The notes under the pieces were generated by a model. It saw nothing but the letters and a program-made list of their open reading frames with translations. It was not told the DNA's origin and ran no database searches. A DNA stretch of 64,000 nt from Dendrobium chrysotoxum. Lineage: Eukaryota > Streptophyta > Magnoliopsida > Asparagales > Orchidaceae. The stretch spans positions 55,165,931-55,229,930 of the forward strand of contig CM034303.1 of the NCBI GenBank assembly GCA_019925795.1, read 5' to 3'. Every line of letters starts with the position of its first letter. Position 1 is the first letter of the stretch. This document shows, one piece after another, positions 1 to 11,900 of the stretch. Made by a program: the position numbers and the translations under genes.

Positions 1-192
1 GAAATCTGGACCGTTAATTTCTCTGATCAACGGTTCCGATCTCGTCTTGCTATCTTACGGTCCGCCCGTGTATGCGCTCGCTGTTTCGTTGCGTCATTTG
101 GCTTGATCAGAGCCATCCACTCGAAACAGCGGGCGATCAAACGGTTGGGATCGAAGGCTGACGTGGATAAGTAAAGCCGCGTCTGCGGCTTA

Positions 193-233
193 TGATTAGT
201 TAATCATTTCGGCGGCGCAATGATTGCGCCGCC
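193..233. other. Paired CpG-rich palindromes in the LTR
   Basis: An inverted repeat with arms 'ggcggcgcaat' and 'attgcgccgcc' and a one-base centre lies at 211-233. A shorter one, 'tgatta'/'taatca', is at 193-206. Both recur unchanged in the 3' LTR near 21844-21884. They stand just before the poly-T and AT-rich block. They could be DNA cruciform sites or RNA hairpins if transcribed; the sequence does not decide. Confidence 0.6.
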
Positions 234-1543
234 ACCTGATGATTGACCCGCGGCCGGATCCCACCAATCCGACCGCGCCACGTGGCTTTTGCCGGCGCCA
301 GCGCCGCCACTCCATTTAAAAATGTTTTTTTTTTTTTTTTTCTTTTTTTTTAAATCAATTTTCAAATTTTTTTTTTTATTTTTTTTTATAATAAATATTA
401 AACAATAATATAGATATTATATATTAATACATTTCAGAAATTAAATAATTTTAATTCAGAATTATTATTAATTTAAATTTTATAATTATATATTTAAATT
501 ACATTAATATTAATTATTAATTATTATAAACTAATAATTAACCTTTAAATATTAAATATTTTATTTAAATATTAATCATTAAATATTAATTAATTTAAAT
601 AATTTACAACTTTAATTAATAATTGATTTTACTTAATATTTTAATTAATATTAAAAACTTTATAATATTATTTAATATTAACTGATTTTAAAATATTAAT
701 TAATATTAAACTATTTAATATTTAAATTAATATTAAATAGTTTATTATTTTAATTAATATTAAATGATTCATTTTTTTTTAATTAATAATTAAATTATTT
801 AATTTTTTTTTTATTTAATATTAAATATTTTACAATTTTAGTTAAATATTGAATGATTTTAAAATTTTAATCAATCTTAAATTATTTAATATTATTTAAA
901 TGATTTTAAATATTTTAATAAATAATTAATTAATTTTCAATGATTTAATTAATTAATATTAAATCATTAATTAATTATTTTAAAAATTATTCTAATTTTG
1001 AAATTAAATCAATTCAAACTATATCTTATGTTTCCATTAATTAAATATTTAATTAATGATTAATGATTTAAACATTTTTTAAAAATTAATATATATATGT
1101 ATGTATATACATTTAAATAATTTAAAAATTTCAGAAAACTCTCAAGTTTTAAATTAACTAATTTTAAAATTATTTTAATCATTAATTAATTTAAAATTAT
1201 TTAAAAATCTATTTTAATTGGTTTAAACTTCAAAAATTCATAAGAAATTCATTTTAAATCAGAAAATTAAGTATAATATATCAAAATTTTCAGAAAATTA
1301 AGCACTTTAATTTGAAATCAAATTCAGAGATCAAAACTTGATTAATTTTAACTTATTTTGATTACTCAATTATTTTAATATTTAATTAATATCTAATTAA
1401 ATATTAAGCCAATTATTTTAAAAATTAAGAAACTTATTTTCAAATGATCTTAATAGATCAGTAGGTCTCTCAATTAGATATTAAAATCACCCTAATCATA
1501 TCTTAAGTATGCTTAATTTAAAACCTATATCTATATATAACCC

Positions 1544-1551
1544 TATAAATA
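1544..1551 (+). promoter_or_regulatory. Possible TATA box in the LTR
   Basis: 'cctataaatagat' matches a plant TATA consensus and recurs in the 3' LTR near 23195. The surroundings are so AT-rich that a chance match is likely. An alternative start is the TATA-poor zone near 21130-21200, followed by a CT-rich stretch. The LTR promoter is unresolved. Confidence 0.3.
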
Positions 1552-4500
1552 GATTAAGTATATTTTGAAATTATTTTGAAATATATACATAAATACTTAA
1601 ATATTTTAGGTTGAGAGATCTACTACGAAATTTTAAACATAGATCAACATACTTGAATAGAAATCACGTGGGAGTGCTAGTGAATGATTATAATCTAATC
1701 ATTCATTAGTCTAATTAGGAATATTTAATTGGTATAAATCTTTGCATGCTTAAGGACATACACACACCACTTAGTTTAAGGCTCTCTTAGACATAGGATT
1801 GAATGTGTTTGTATATATATTTATCATGTATATGTTAATCAAGGGTTAGTATAAACTTTGATTCAAACCCACTCAAAACTAGTGACATTAAGGACAATAA
1901 TTAAGGACCTAAGTTTAGAGAACTTAGAAAAATTCCAATAATTAGGATTCACTTCCTATTGACTTGAAACTCAAATCATTTAAACTTAGTGACACTCTCA
2001 GCCTTAAGGAAAAGTTTCACTGAATTCTGAGATCATTAAGCCCCTTAATTAACCTAATCAAACTTAAACCTTAATTAAGCCTTTAAAACTTCCAGAAATT
2101 CAGATAAATCAAATTTAAATCCAGAAATTACAATTAACCCCTCAAACTGACCAGAATTGAACCCTTAATCAATGAAAAATAAAATCCCCTTGACTTGACT
2201 TCAAAATTGAGTTTAATTTAAGTTTAATTTAAATTCAATATTTAATTAAATTAATTAATTAAAAATAATTAAAAATTCCAGAAAATTTCCAAACACTTGA
2301 AAATCACTCCTTAGGTCATTCCTGACCTTTGGAGTTGATTTCAAGGAGTTTGGAGATCATTTGGATTCAAATCATAAAAATGGTCTCTAATTAAACAATT
2401 TAAATAATTCATTAAATACTCAAAACTTCAAAAATTCATAACTAATTCAAATGAACTCCAAATTGAGCAAACTCAAAGGCATACAACTCATCTTAAGCTC
2501 TAATATTTATTAAAAATGTTAAGTTTCCAGAAATCAACTAATTTTGAAAAAGTCAACTTTTGGTCAAACTTAGTTCAAATTCAAGTCAAAACTTCAAACC
2601 TTCATAATAAAATGTAGAAAAATCCAATTTCAGTGTACTTACTGTCTAACTGATCGTATTAAGGTCTAATATTTTAATAAAATATTAAATTTCCAGAAAA
2701 CACTTTAAATCAAAAAGTCAACTCTTAACCCTTTAATTAAATCATTAAAATAATCCAGAAAATATCAAAATTCAATAAATCATTCAAAATTCTAGAAAAT
2801 ATTAATTTGAACTTAAAACCAGCAACCAACTAATTCTAATTAAAATTTAATCAACCTTTCAAACCTTAATCAAACTCAAATCATTTAATTATATCGGGTA
2901 CCACTGGGTAACCCAGGCCTACGAGGCTATTAAATTAGCCCCAAGGAAGGTGAAATAAACTTCACGGCCTCGGTGTGAAACAAAGGTGATATCCAACAAA
3001 CAATTAAAATCAATTTTAAAATCAATTTCAAGTCATTAATATTTAAATGCAAATTAAATCTTCCTTTAAGCCTTCAACCAACTAGAACTTTAAACAACTT
3101 CAATCAAATCAATTACCTATTTAAGACATATCAAAGCCACACAGCCTACCTCACATACTTTAGATGGTTTCCTAGGACAACCAACTCTAGTCTTAGGTTA
3201 GGTCGGTGTTTACTTTTCTGCTGTGTGCCGGGTTTTCGAGCTTTTACTGCATGCTGTTTGCTAGTAGTAGAATTGATGTGTTTGTTTACTTATTTATTGC
3301 ACTCTGTGATGTGATTGATTGTACGATTAGATCTACCCCTAGGTTAGGGACGATTTGTACTAATTCAATCTTATGCAGGTGGCCATGCTCATACAGGGCA
3401 TAAAATTAAAGGGGGTAAAATCATAATTATTAAATTGCACAGGTGCTTCAGAAAATTGCTTAAGTCCCCCTTTAAATCAAAAAGAGCATGGCCAAGTGTG
3501 GCTGGTTTGAGCATTTAAATTTCAAATATATAACTGCTTGGGATGTCAAATACAAACTGTTGATTATTAGGATAACCCTGCAGGTTGTTGAGTCTAGATT
3601 TTTAATTTCAATTTGATGTAATTTGATTTAAATTGAGTTGTAATATTTAAAGTGGTTTGAGATTAAGATACTTAAACATCCAATTTGGAATCCAAAGAGG
3701 AAGGAACATCCCTTAGGGGAGAGTTCCTATCCATTTGGAGATCCAAATTAGGATGAAGTTCAAGTATCCAAAGAGAAAAGATAACACCCCTATTCAGGGG
3801 GAGTTTCTTTTCATTTGGATACCCAGACCCGATGATCCAAGGAGTTCTAAGGAGACGAAGAAGTGAAGAACGAGAAGAATCTCAAATCTCAAAGTCACTT
3901 GAGTCTTAGGAGTAGAATCCGGGTTGTAGTCAGTGGTACCCGGCCACTTTACTTTACTGCAGACCCTGGGTTGTATTATTAAGGGCACTTGCCTATGGAC
4001 TTTCAGTTTGAGCATTTATTTAATTAATTTAATTAAATGTTGATTTGATTAATTGATGTTGATTGCGATTAAGGACCCACATGCTTTTAGTAGTTTTTTG
4101 GCGCTTATTGCATGTCGTATTTGATTTAGCCTGGAACCCGATCGGAGGCTCGTGAGGGTACGGTCATAAACTTCTTCTACTTAAACAAAACTTAAAAATT
4201 TTTAAGCTCAGATAGAAACTCTAACGCTCTTAAGAAGTAAGCCCGGACTCGCCGGGAGTTTTTCATGCATTCATATTGAACTTTTCTCTACCTTATTAGG
4301 CACCTCCCCGCCTGCGGGTTCTGGCAGACCACCTGACCTATTAGGGTGCAGTTCTGTCCAAGGGGATGTTGTGCAATCTCTAGGATAAAACCTTTTTTTT
4401 AAGCCTATTTTAAAACTGCTTCATATTGATTTAAGCATTTCATCGAGTCAACTAGCATGCATTGCATTAGATACAAATTAAAAATCGAGTCAAAATCTTA

Positions 4501-5100
4501 ATTGCATTTTATTTAGACATTTAACCCAACATATGTTAAGGGGTCAATTAGGATCTGCTCTAGATGTCGACCCCAATTCTTTAAACCAATCTTAATCAAT
4601 GTCCTTAACCACTCTACATTTAAAGACTTTGACTCATGGTTTTGAAAGCGTTTAGGTGGTTTAGCTGGCTCCCCAATCCAGGCCGGGGTAAGTCCAGATT
4701 GCATTGCATTAGCTAGGTTCTGGGTCACTGATTCTCAGTACCCATTTTAGACTTAGGTTCTGAGGCAATGTTCAATCTTAAGACCTCAATCTTTTGGGAA
4801 TCTAATTCCCATTTTCTAATAAAATTGACCATTCAAATTAAAAATTTCTTTCAATCAAATTCAAGCCCAACACTTAGGACAGGTTGAGGTGTTTCTGAAG
4901 TAATTCAGAATCTCAAGACACCTCCTACTCTTCTTCCTTTGACTCCAGAAAGAACTGTTCAACATTGAACCATTCCCGGTTGAAAATTCTAGTCCCTACC
5001 TTCTTTGATATCAATCTTTGAATTCTTAAATGAAATTCGTATCGCTATTTTAATCGAGAGTTTTCGTAAGAAATTTTCTGGTTTCCTACGATGTAATTAA

Positions 5101-5122
5101 CTACGAGGGCTTGCGCTCGTAG
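5101..5122 (+). other. Hairpin in LTR U5 region
   Basis: Arms 'ctacgag' and 'ctcgtag' flank the loop 'ggcttgcg', about 450 bp before the LTR end; the copy in the 3' LTR is at 26749-26770. The same loop with different but still complementary arms occurs at 59859-59880 on the other strand, which supports a paired RNA structure. Confidence 0.7.
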
Positions 5123-5576
5123 GAGATTTAGAAACCCAGACCAAATTTTCAAAATCAAGCTTTTTCAAAACCCTTAATTAATTATCTTTGGGAAATTCAA
5201 ACCTAATGATCATTATCGTCATATTTAAACTATCGATAGTGATTGATATCTTCTTTCTCTAGATAGATATATCAATTACAATCGTAATTTTAATTATGAA
5301 ATTAATGATCTCTTATCTGAATTATTATAGTTAAACAATGGATTAAACACTATTTTGATTCTTAGGGATCATATATTGTTTCTCCTTGAGTTTGACTACG
5401 ATAATCAGATAAATTCAAATATTTATAATCTGAACCTATTAGGGAACGATATGTTCACTTTTCGAGGTGATATATCATTCATAATAAGTGTTCAATTATA
5501 AAATTTAAATTACAGAAATTAAATATTTCCCGAAGAAAATTAAACAATTTTCAAAATTATATTTTTCAATCAAACA

Positions 5577-7522
5577 AAAAAATGGCGACTCCGCTGGGGA
5601 CAATCTCTCTCTCCATCTTTAATAGCGGTACGAATTTTGTTGCATCGGTAGTTTTGACTACCTTTCTTCCGTTGGTCCCTCTACCCATTTCTTCCTTGGG
5701 TGAGTGTGGCCAACTCAATTAAGACATGTGAAAAGAGAGGTGAGTGTAGGAAATCTCTCTCAAAGTCGGGCTTTGACATTTTGCCTCCAAGTTTATTGGT
5801 AGAGCAAAAGAGTCAGGCCAAGCTTGTCAAAATCTTTTTGCATATGTTGTAAACTTGCATGCGAATAAATCATAGCGTGCTAAGTTTCACAATTTACAGG
5901 AGATTTCTTTAACTTCAAAGTCATAATTTCAGTTGTCTAGCAAAATTTCATTGTCTTCAAATCTCAATCGATTCCTATATCCTATAATTATATATAGGAT
6001 TGTAAGTCCTATAATTCAATATGTGTGATAGGATATAGATTCCTCTTCCAAATTTTAATCAAAAGTTTGAAATTTTCTAGTTAATCTAACCTTCGACATT
6101 TCAATCCCACATCACTAGTCGGAATGAAAGAGTCGGGTTAGCTTATAACATCTCCCCTGTTTTTGTAAACCGTTATGTTGAACATACGTTCAACACTTCG
6201 AGTTTCAAAATAAGGGGAGATGCTGCCGAAATTTTAAATTTTTCAAACACCTATTTTCAAGTCATAATAATCTTTGCAACTATATTATTGTAGTTGTATA
6301 TCGTTAATGTACTTTCAACTTCTCCGGTTGTTTCAGTCCTTGACATGTCATTCTGAGTCACTCATCAGAATGAAAGAGTCAGGTTGATTTCTTAGAATCT
6401 CCCTCTTATAGGTTTGTAAACCGTTTTGTTGAACATATGTTCAACACTTCGAGTTTCAAAAGTAAGGGGAGATGCCGCCGGATTTTCAAAATTTTTTTCT
6501 CTTTTCAAAGTCAATCGAGTTCAAAATGCATTGCCATATATTTCTCTATAACTATTGTTGTAGCTTAATATATGCAATATTTATTCAAATTTATCCGGAT
6601 AAATCAATCTTTGACATTTCATTTTAAATCATTCTTTCGAAATGTAAAGAGTCAAGTGATTTTCCCTAGCTTTCCCTAACATTTGTAAACCGTCGAGTTG
6701 AATGCAAATTCAACACCTCGAGTTTTAAAATAAGGGGGGGGGTGCTGCCGGAGATTCAAATTTTTAGAAAATATCCCTTCAATTCTCTTCAAGTTTTAAT
6801 CATCACGTGTCGAATGTTCTTCTACAATACTTCTTGTAGATGAACATCGATAATTCAAATTCAATATTGATTTTCAGTGTCTTTCAAACTTTTGAACTTT
6901 GACATTTTATCTTTGATAAGATATAAAGGGTTGAGTTCCTTCCTGTAAAATTTTCCTTAATATTTGTAAACTGTCTTGTTGAATGCAAATTCAACACCTC
7001 AAGTTTCAAAAATAAGGGGAGATGCTGCCGGATTTTTGAGTCGTTCAAATTCCCTTTCAATTCAAAATCAATTTTCACTGTCACATGTACTACTACAACA
7101 TTCTCTTGTAGTATAACATGTACTATTTCTAGATTCAAACTTAATCATCTAGTCTTTTCATCAAGTCAAATCTCTGACATCTTATCCCTAGCCTGATCAG
7201 TGGGATAAGAGAGTCGAGTCAAAACTCCTTGATTTTCTTTGATATTTTGTTAACTATTAAGTTGAAATCAAATCCGACTTATTGGTTTCAAATAGTCAAA
7301 GAAAATCTTTCAATTTTCAAAATTTCAAACCTCCGTCAAACTCTTTCAAATCAAATCCAGACCATTGTTGTTATACGTTCTCTACAACATTCTCTTGTAG
7401 TTGAACATAAACAACAAAAATTCAAATTTTCTTCAAGTCAAAATTGATGTCTATACTTTATCACTATATATCGGATTATAGTTCCCATAATTCGATTTAT
7501 ATGATAAAATATAGAAAATTTC
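5577..7522 (+). other. Untranslated leader with five-fold repeat
   Basis: This 1.9 kb between primer site and ORF1 has no credible ORF. From about 6100 to 7440 a 250-290 bp unit recurs about five times. Each unit has a purine-rich '..agagtc..' start, 'gtaaaccg', hairpin A (6177-6194, 6428-6445, 6697-6714, 6978-6995; degenerate near 7261), a 'aaggggagatgctgcc' block, and hairpin B (6277-6296, about 6545, 6822-6839, 7092-7112, 7382-7400). Flanking the array, near 5970-6035 and 7455-7515, is a third related pair of AT-rich foldbacks. A role in RNA packaging, dimerisation or translation is possible but not shown. Confidence 0.75.
5583..5600 (+). promoter_or_regulatory. Primer binding site, tRNA-Arg type
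   Basis: 'tggcgactccgctgggga' begins six bases after the LTR end. Its complement ends in CCA and fits the 3' end of a plant tRNA-Arg (acceptor strand beginning GACTCC). Ogre elements use tRNA-Arg. It primes minus-strand DNA synthesis. Confidence 0.85.
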
Positions 7523-8704
7523 TTGTCAAAATTCAATTTCAAAAGTTTGATTCAAGTCTCCTCTTTCAAATTTCAGACAATCAAACCTTCTGCAATGGCT
7601 GGGAAACTTCTGTTCTCTGTTGACCGAGACCTCCAAGTCGAAGAGTTAATTCATAGCAGTGCGATTCAGTTTGGGATGGGTTTCAAGACTTTGAAACTGT
7701 CTGTTAATGGTGGAACAATCATCAATCTCGCTGCTGAGGGCGAGAATGGTCCAGTAGTGGAACTAACGGTGGGAGCTACGAGTGACCTTCCCCCAGTGTT
7801 GGAACTGGCAGCAGGTGCTACCCTTACACCTTCTGCACCCTCAGTCCAGAGTGAGGACAAGAAAATTGAAATAAAATCTACTGTTGAGAAAGGGTCTTCT
7901 AGTTCTGCAGCACTGTTTGGCACTAAGAGTGCTAGGAAGAACTACCTGAGAAGGATAAGGAAGAAAATTACTAAATCAAGGAAGATAGCTGAACAGAAAG
8001 CCTTGAGTTTAGTTGAGCCTGAGGCTGCTGAGGAGCTGCCTATCCCTGCCTCTTCTCCACTCCTGAAAGGGAGTCGTTTTCACCCCCTCGCAGCTGCTGC
8101 AGGGGAGGAGAGAGTCACGCGGATTGCTAGCTCTCCACCTAGCCCAGTCGACTACACTGTTAAGAGAACCACCAGGGAGAAGAACACTTTGAGAACTAGG
8201 ATGTTAAGGAACATCATTCACACCTGTGCTGCTGAGACAGGTCAGACCAAAGAACAATATGTAAGACACCTGAAGGGGGTGATCTCACATAAACTTGAGA
8301 AAGAAGTTTTGAAAGAAGAGAAATCTGAAGCAAGAAACCTGACTCCTCAGCCAGTGAGGAGAAACAAAAAGTTCGTTAAACAACCAGTTGCCTCAGTGTT
8401 AGTAGATGGATATCATTGGGTGCCTCGTCTCCCAACTGCCAAAACTGAGGAGATAGTTTTAACTGGGTCTGGTAGGAGTCACCCTCTCAGTGGTAGACCT
8501 CCAGTTCCCCCTTCAAGACTCTCAAAGTTGGCCCCTGTGATAGCCAAATCAAAAGGGATCGTCAAAGACTTACAACCAGTTGATGTTAAGGGCAAGAGGC
8601 CCATACTTTTGGATGAACCTTACGTGCCAATGAAGATAAGCAGAACTGTTGGAATTCAGATTAGAGAAATACCAGTTAAGACACCAGTTCAGCCACCAGT
8701 TTAG
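7523..8704 (+). CDS. Ogre-type ORF1 protein, function unknown
   Basis: A 393-codon ORF upstream of gag, in the position of the extra ORF1 of Ogre elements; its function is not established in the family. The ATG at 7595 is in a good context and may be the real start; that would give 369 residues, starting MAGKLLFSVDR. The protein has an N-terminal part with hydrophobic strands, a strongly basic segment about residues 130-165 (many K and R), and a proline-rich tail with repeated P-V-x-P motifs. I see no catalytic motif, signal peptide or membrane segment. The frame ends at a TAG (8702-8704) but stays open beyond it into gag, so ORF1 may be the N-terminal part of one long polyprotein. Confidence 0.8.
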   Translation: MSKFNFKSLIQVSSFKFQTIKPSAMAGKLLFSVDRDLQVEELIHSSAIQFGMGFKTLKLSVNGGTIINLAAEGENGPVVELTVGATSDLPPVLELAAGATLTPSAPSVQSEDKKIEIKSTVEKGSSSSAALFGTKSARKNYLRRIRKKITKSRKIAEQKALSLVEPEAAEELPIPASSPLLKGSRFHPLAAAAGEERVTRIASSPPSPVDYTVKRTTREKNTLRTRMLRNIIHTCAAETGQTKEQYVRHLKGVISHKLEKEVLKEEKSEARNLTPQPVRRNKKFVKQPVASVLVDGYHWVPRLPTAKTEEIVLTGSGRSHPLSGRPPVPPSRLSKLAPVIAKSKGIVKDLQPVDVKGKRPILLDEPYVPMKISRTVGIQIREIPVKTPVQPPV

Positions 8705-8914
8705 TTACCAGTCCAGTCACCTGTTAAGGTCCCCCGACTCTTTATTCAGGGATGTGAGGATTCTCCTCAGACTGATGTTGGAGTTCCTACAAGTCAAACT
8801 CCTTCGTCACCTGTTAAGTTAGATATCCCTCACCCTATTGAGGATGTCACCCTCACGACTACCGACCCCGGGACAGTCGGAGGGGAGGGGACAGAACTTG
8901 AGGATGATCAAGAA
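8702..8914 (+). other. Single amber codon and open linker joining ORF1 to gag
   Basis: ORF1 and the gag-pol ORF are in the same frame (both starts are 2 modulo 3). Reading on from the TAG at 8702-8704 there is no further stop for 70 codons up to the ATG at 8915. The region is proline-rich like the end of ORF1. The TAG stands in a P-V-Q-type repeat where neighbouring units have CAG, so a C-to-T change of CAG is the simplest origin. The alternative is regulated readthrough; the following 'ttacca' is not a known strong readthrough context. Confidence 0.8.
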
Positions 8915-11900
8915 ATGTTGGATCAGTTAGTGGCAGAACCTACTGCTGATGATTTGAAAATCCAAGAGGTCCTCACCCAGTTCGGAGATGAGGAATTTGA
9001 AGAGATGATTAACTATAAAGGATACTTACCAATCGATCTCGAGTCAATTGAGGGTAGACCGGTCGATGAGGTGGTACAGGAAATAAGGGACATACTTAAA
9101 AATAAGGCAATTGAAGCCTTTGATCCAGAAGCAGATGATCTAATGGAAGAAGATTCAGCTGGGAACATTTGTATGGTTGAGACCAGAGCATCAAATAAAG
9201 ATGCTGAGCCTTCAAGACACCGATCTGGTAAAGAAGAAGCCTCTGCAGCAGTAAATTCAGACTCTGATGGATCAATTAAATTGAATGAGAAAGATGAATA
9301 CATTAAGAGTCTGGAGAACAAGATTGAACAGATGATGCTCAGAATGGAACAAATGCAGAACCAGATAATCAAGGCACAGCAATCTCAATCCGAGCAGTTG
9401 CAACCTACAACACATACAGTGGGTGAGCACAGCAGGAAAACAGAATCAAGTCCTAGAACTCCAGAGGTTGCTTCCCCAACCTCTCCAGCCGACAAAGATA
9501 TCCGCCAGATGATCGAAACCCAGGTAAGGGAGGCCTTAGCCCATTCTCAAGGGACTGTATCTATTCCAAAGGGTAGACCCTACCCTGAAGAATATGATTC
9601 AGTTTCCTATCCTAAAGGCTTTGTGCCACCTTCATTCAAAGTTTTTAGTGGTTTAGAAAACCCAAGACAGCACCTGGCCCACTTCCGAGCGAGCTGTTGC
9701 AACGCAGGAGGGTCAGATGCTCTACTCTTTCGCCAGTTTGTGAGTAGTCTATCCGGTATTGCTTTTGAGTGGTACGCAGATTTACCTAATGGTTCAGTGA
9801 AAACATTCACAGAGCTCGAGAGTCTATTCTTAAAGAGATTCTCAGGAGCTCAGCAGCGTGTAACCGTTGGTGATCTCGTCATCGAAAAACAAAAACCGGG
9901 AGAGTCTTTGGTTGAATACATCTTGAGATGGCGAAATCTCTCGATGAAGTGTGAACCCCAGTTGCAAGAGCAACATGCAGTGGAGATTCTTTTAAAGAAC
10001 ATCCACGGGCCTATTGCTTTTCTCCTGAAGGGTTTCACTATCAAAACCTTTGAAAAACTTTTGAATAAGGCTAGTAATCTACAGGAAGAGGCTTCCAAAA
10101 TGCCATTCCTGAAGGATTCTACTGAGGAAAAGAAAGCTAGCAAACCATTGAAGTCCTTTGAAAAGAGAACAGCAATGGTTTCAGCTGTTGATAAGGGGAA
10201 GAAACCAATGAATGTTCAATCCAGTAATTCTCCAACACAACAAACTCAGAAATCTCCACCTTTTCAGGTAACTTCTCAACCTACAAGAGATTCTCACCCG
10301 ATTTCTTTTAAAGAGAGATTGGCTCGTACATATCCATTTAAAAGAGAGTCGGTGAGAAAGATCTTTAAAAGTCTTCAGAAGAAGCCAGATTTTCGATTGC
10401 CGGAGGCCAAGAAGCCGGAAGAGGCAAATAAGAAGGATGATCCAACTTTTTGCCCCTACCATCGCATGTTAGGCCACACAATCGAAGACTGCATCGTCTT
10501 CAAAGATTGGCTAGAAAAGAACTTCCGTCAAGGTAATATTATAATTCCAAAGGAGTACCTGGTCGATCCGGATCAGGGGTCTATCAAATCTATCTCAGGT
10601 ATGAATTCTAACTCTTCTCTGTCCATTGAAGATGGTTGGGATATAGCACTATCCCGGGCATTTAAAAAGTCGATTAATAAATCTTTTCGTCTTTCTCAAC
10701 AGTTACCGACGAGAGCCCGGGACCCGATCTGGGAGGTTGACCTCGAGGCTTCGCAGGAGGACGTTGGGACAGTTTCCTCTCCAGTAGTCTTAGGAACTAC
10801 TGTACTGAATAAAAATGAAAAGAGTGAACTTTCTGTAGAGAGGAAATTTGTTGATGAGAGATCTGTACAAGTGGTTGATGGTGGCTCAAAACCTCTGTCA
10901 CCACTGAAATTATCTGACTTTTACTTTGCCCCATCAAAAGCAAAGGGTCGAAAATTAAATAAAAAGTCTGATCCTTCTGCCCATATTTTGATGATTAATG
11001 TTGAGAATCAAGATGTTAATGACTCTTCTATTGAAAATAATCAAGAACAAGTTGAGATCAATCAAGAAATTCAAACACTCAACTCTCCAGATTTGACTCT
11101 TCAAGAGAGAAACGAATCTGATGTCTTATCAGATAGTGAAACCCCTGAAATTAACTTTCAAGGGAGTCCTGTCGTGATAGACTTCTCAGATTCGGACTCT
11201 CGTTCAGATAACGACAATCAATCGCCTAAGGAGAGCGTAGACTCCCCTGTAGTTTGTTCTTCCGATGAAGTCGTGCAAGTACAATTACGTGGTGGGAAGG
11301 TCTTACCCCCTAGGCTACCTCCTCAGGATAAAGGAAAACAAGTTGTTTCTGATGATCCAATTCAAATCCCCGCTCAACAATCAATTCCAATTCTTTCAAA
11401 TCCACCGGGTCCCAACGTTAATGTTCCAAGTGTTGATTACAACGTCTTAGCTCACCTTAGAAAGTTGCCTGCCAAATTGAGCATTTATGATGCCCTTGTC
11501 CTTTCAAAAGAGATGAGGGAAACTCTAATTAAAGCACTTCTCGACCCAGAGATTTGCTTAGCTCAATTAGCCTCAACTTCCAAGGAAGAAGCTTTGTACT
11601 TTAAAGAAATCCCTGGGGTTACCTTCTCTGACGAAGATTTACTCCTTGGAACTGCCGACCACAATCGTCCACTTTACATCACAGTAAATGTGGGCAAGTT
11701 TAAGTTATCAAGAGTTCTAGTTGACCCGGGTGCATCGGTCAACGTGATGAACATAAAGACTCTCGCATACCTTAGAATTGATACTAGCAAGCTCTCAACT
11801 GATAAGTTAGTGCTTCGTGGGTTCAATGAGAAGGGCGAGAAGGCTTTAGGTTCAGTTACCCTTCTTCTAGAAATAGGAGAATTGAAAACGGAAGCGAAAT

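Larger units (their letters stand above)
1..5576 (+). repeat. 5' LTR of the Tat/Ogre element (3' part only)
   Basis: Window base 1 aligns to base 21652 in the 3' copy, and the copies stay collinear to 'caatcaaaca' (5576 and 27224), where they diverge. Within it: a GC-rich, CpG-rich start (1-320), poly-T, a very AT-rich block (about 320-2900), then mixed sequence with the U5 hairpin. By eye about ten to twelve substitutions and a few poly-T length changes separate the copies over 5.57 kb. The small ORFs at 3206-3403, 3794-4015 and 4513-4728 recur in the other LTR, match nothing I know, and I do not call them genes. Confidence 0.95.

Noticed and set aside
3206..4728. Small ORFs in the LTR, repeated identically at 24854-26376
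   Set aside because: They are identical because the LTRs are identical. No family features, codon bias or start context support them.
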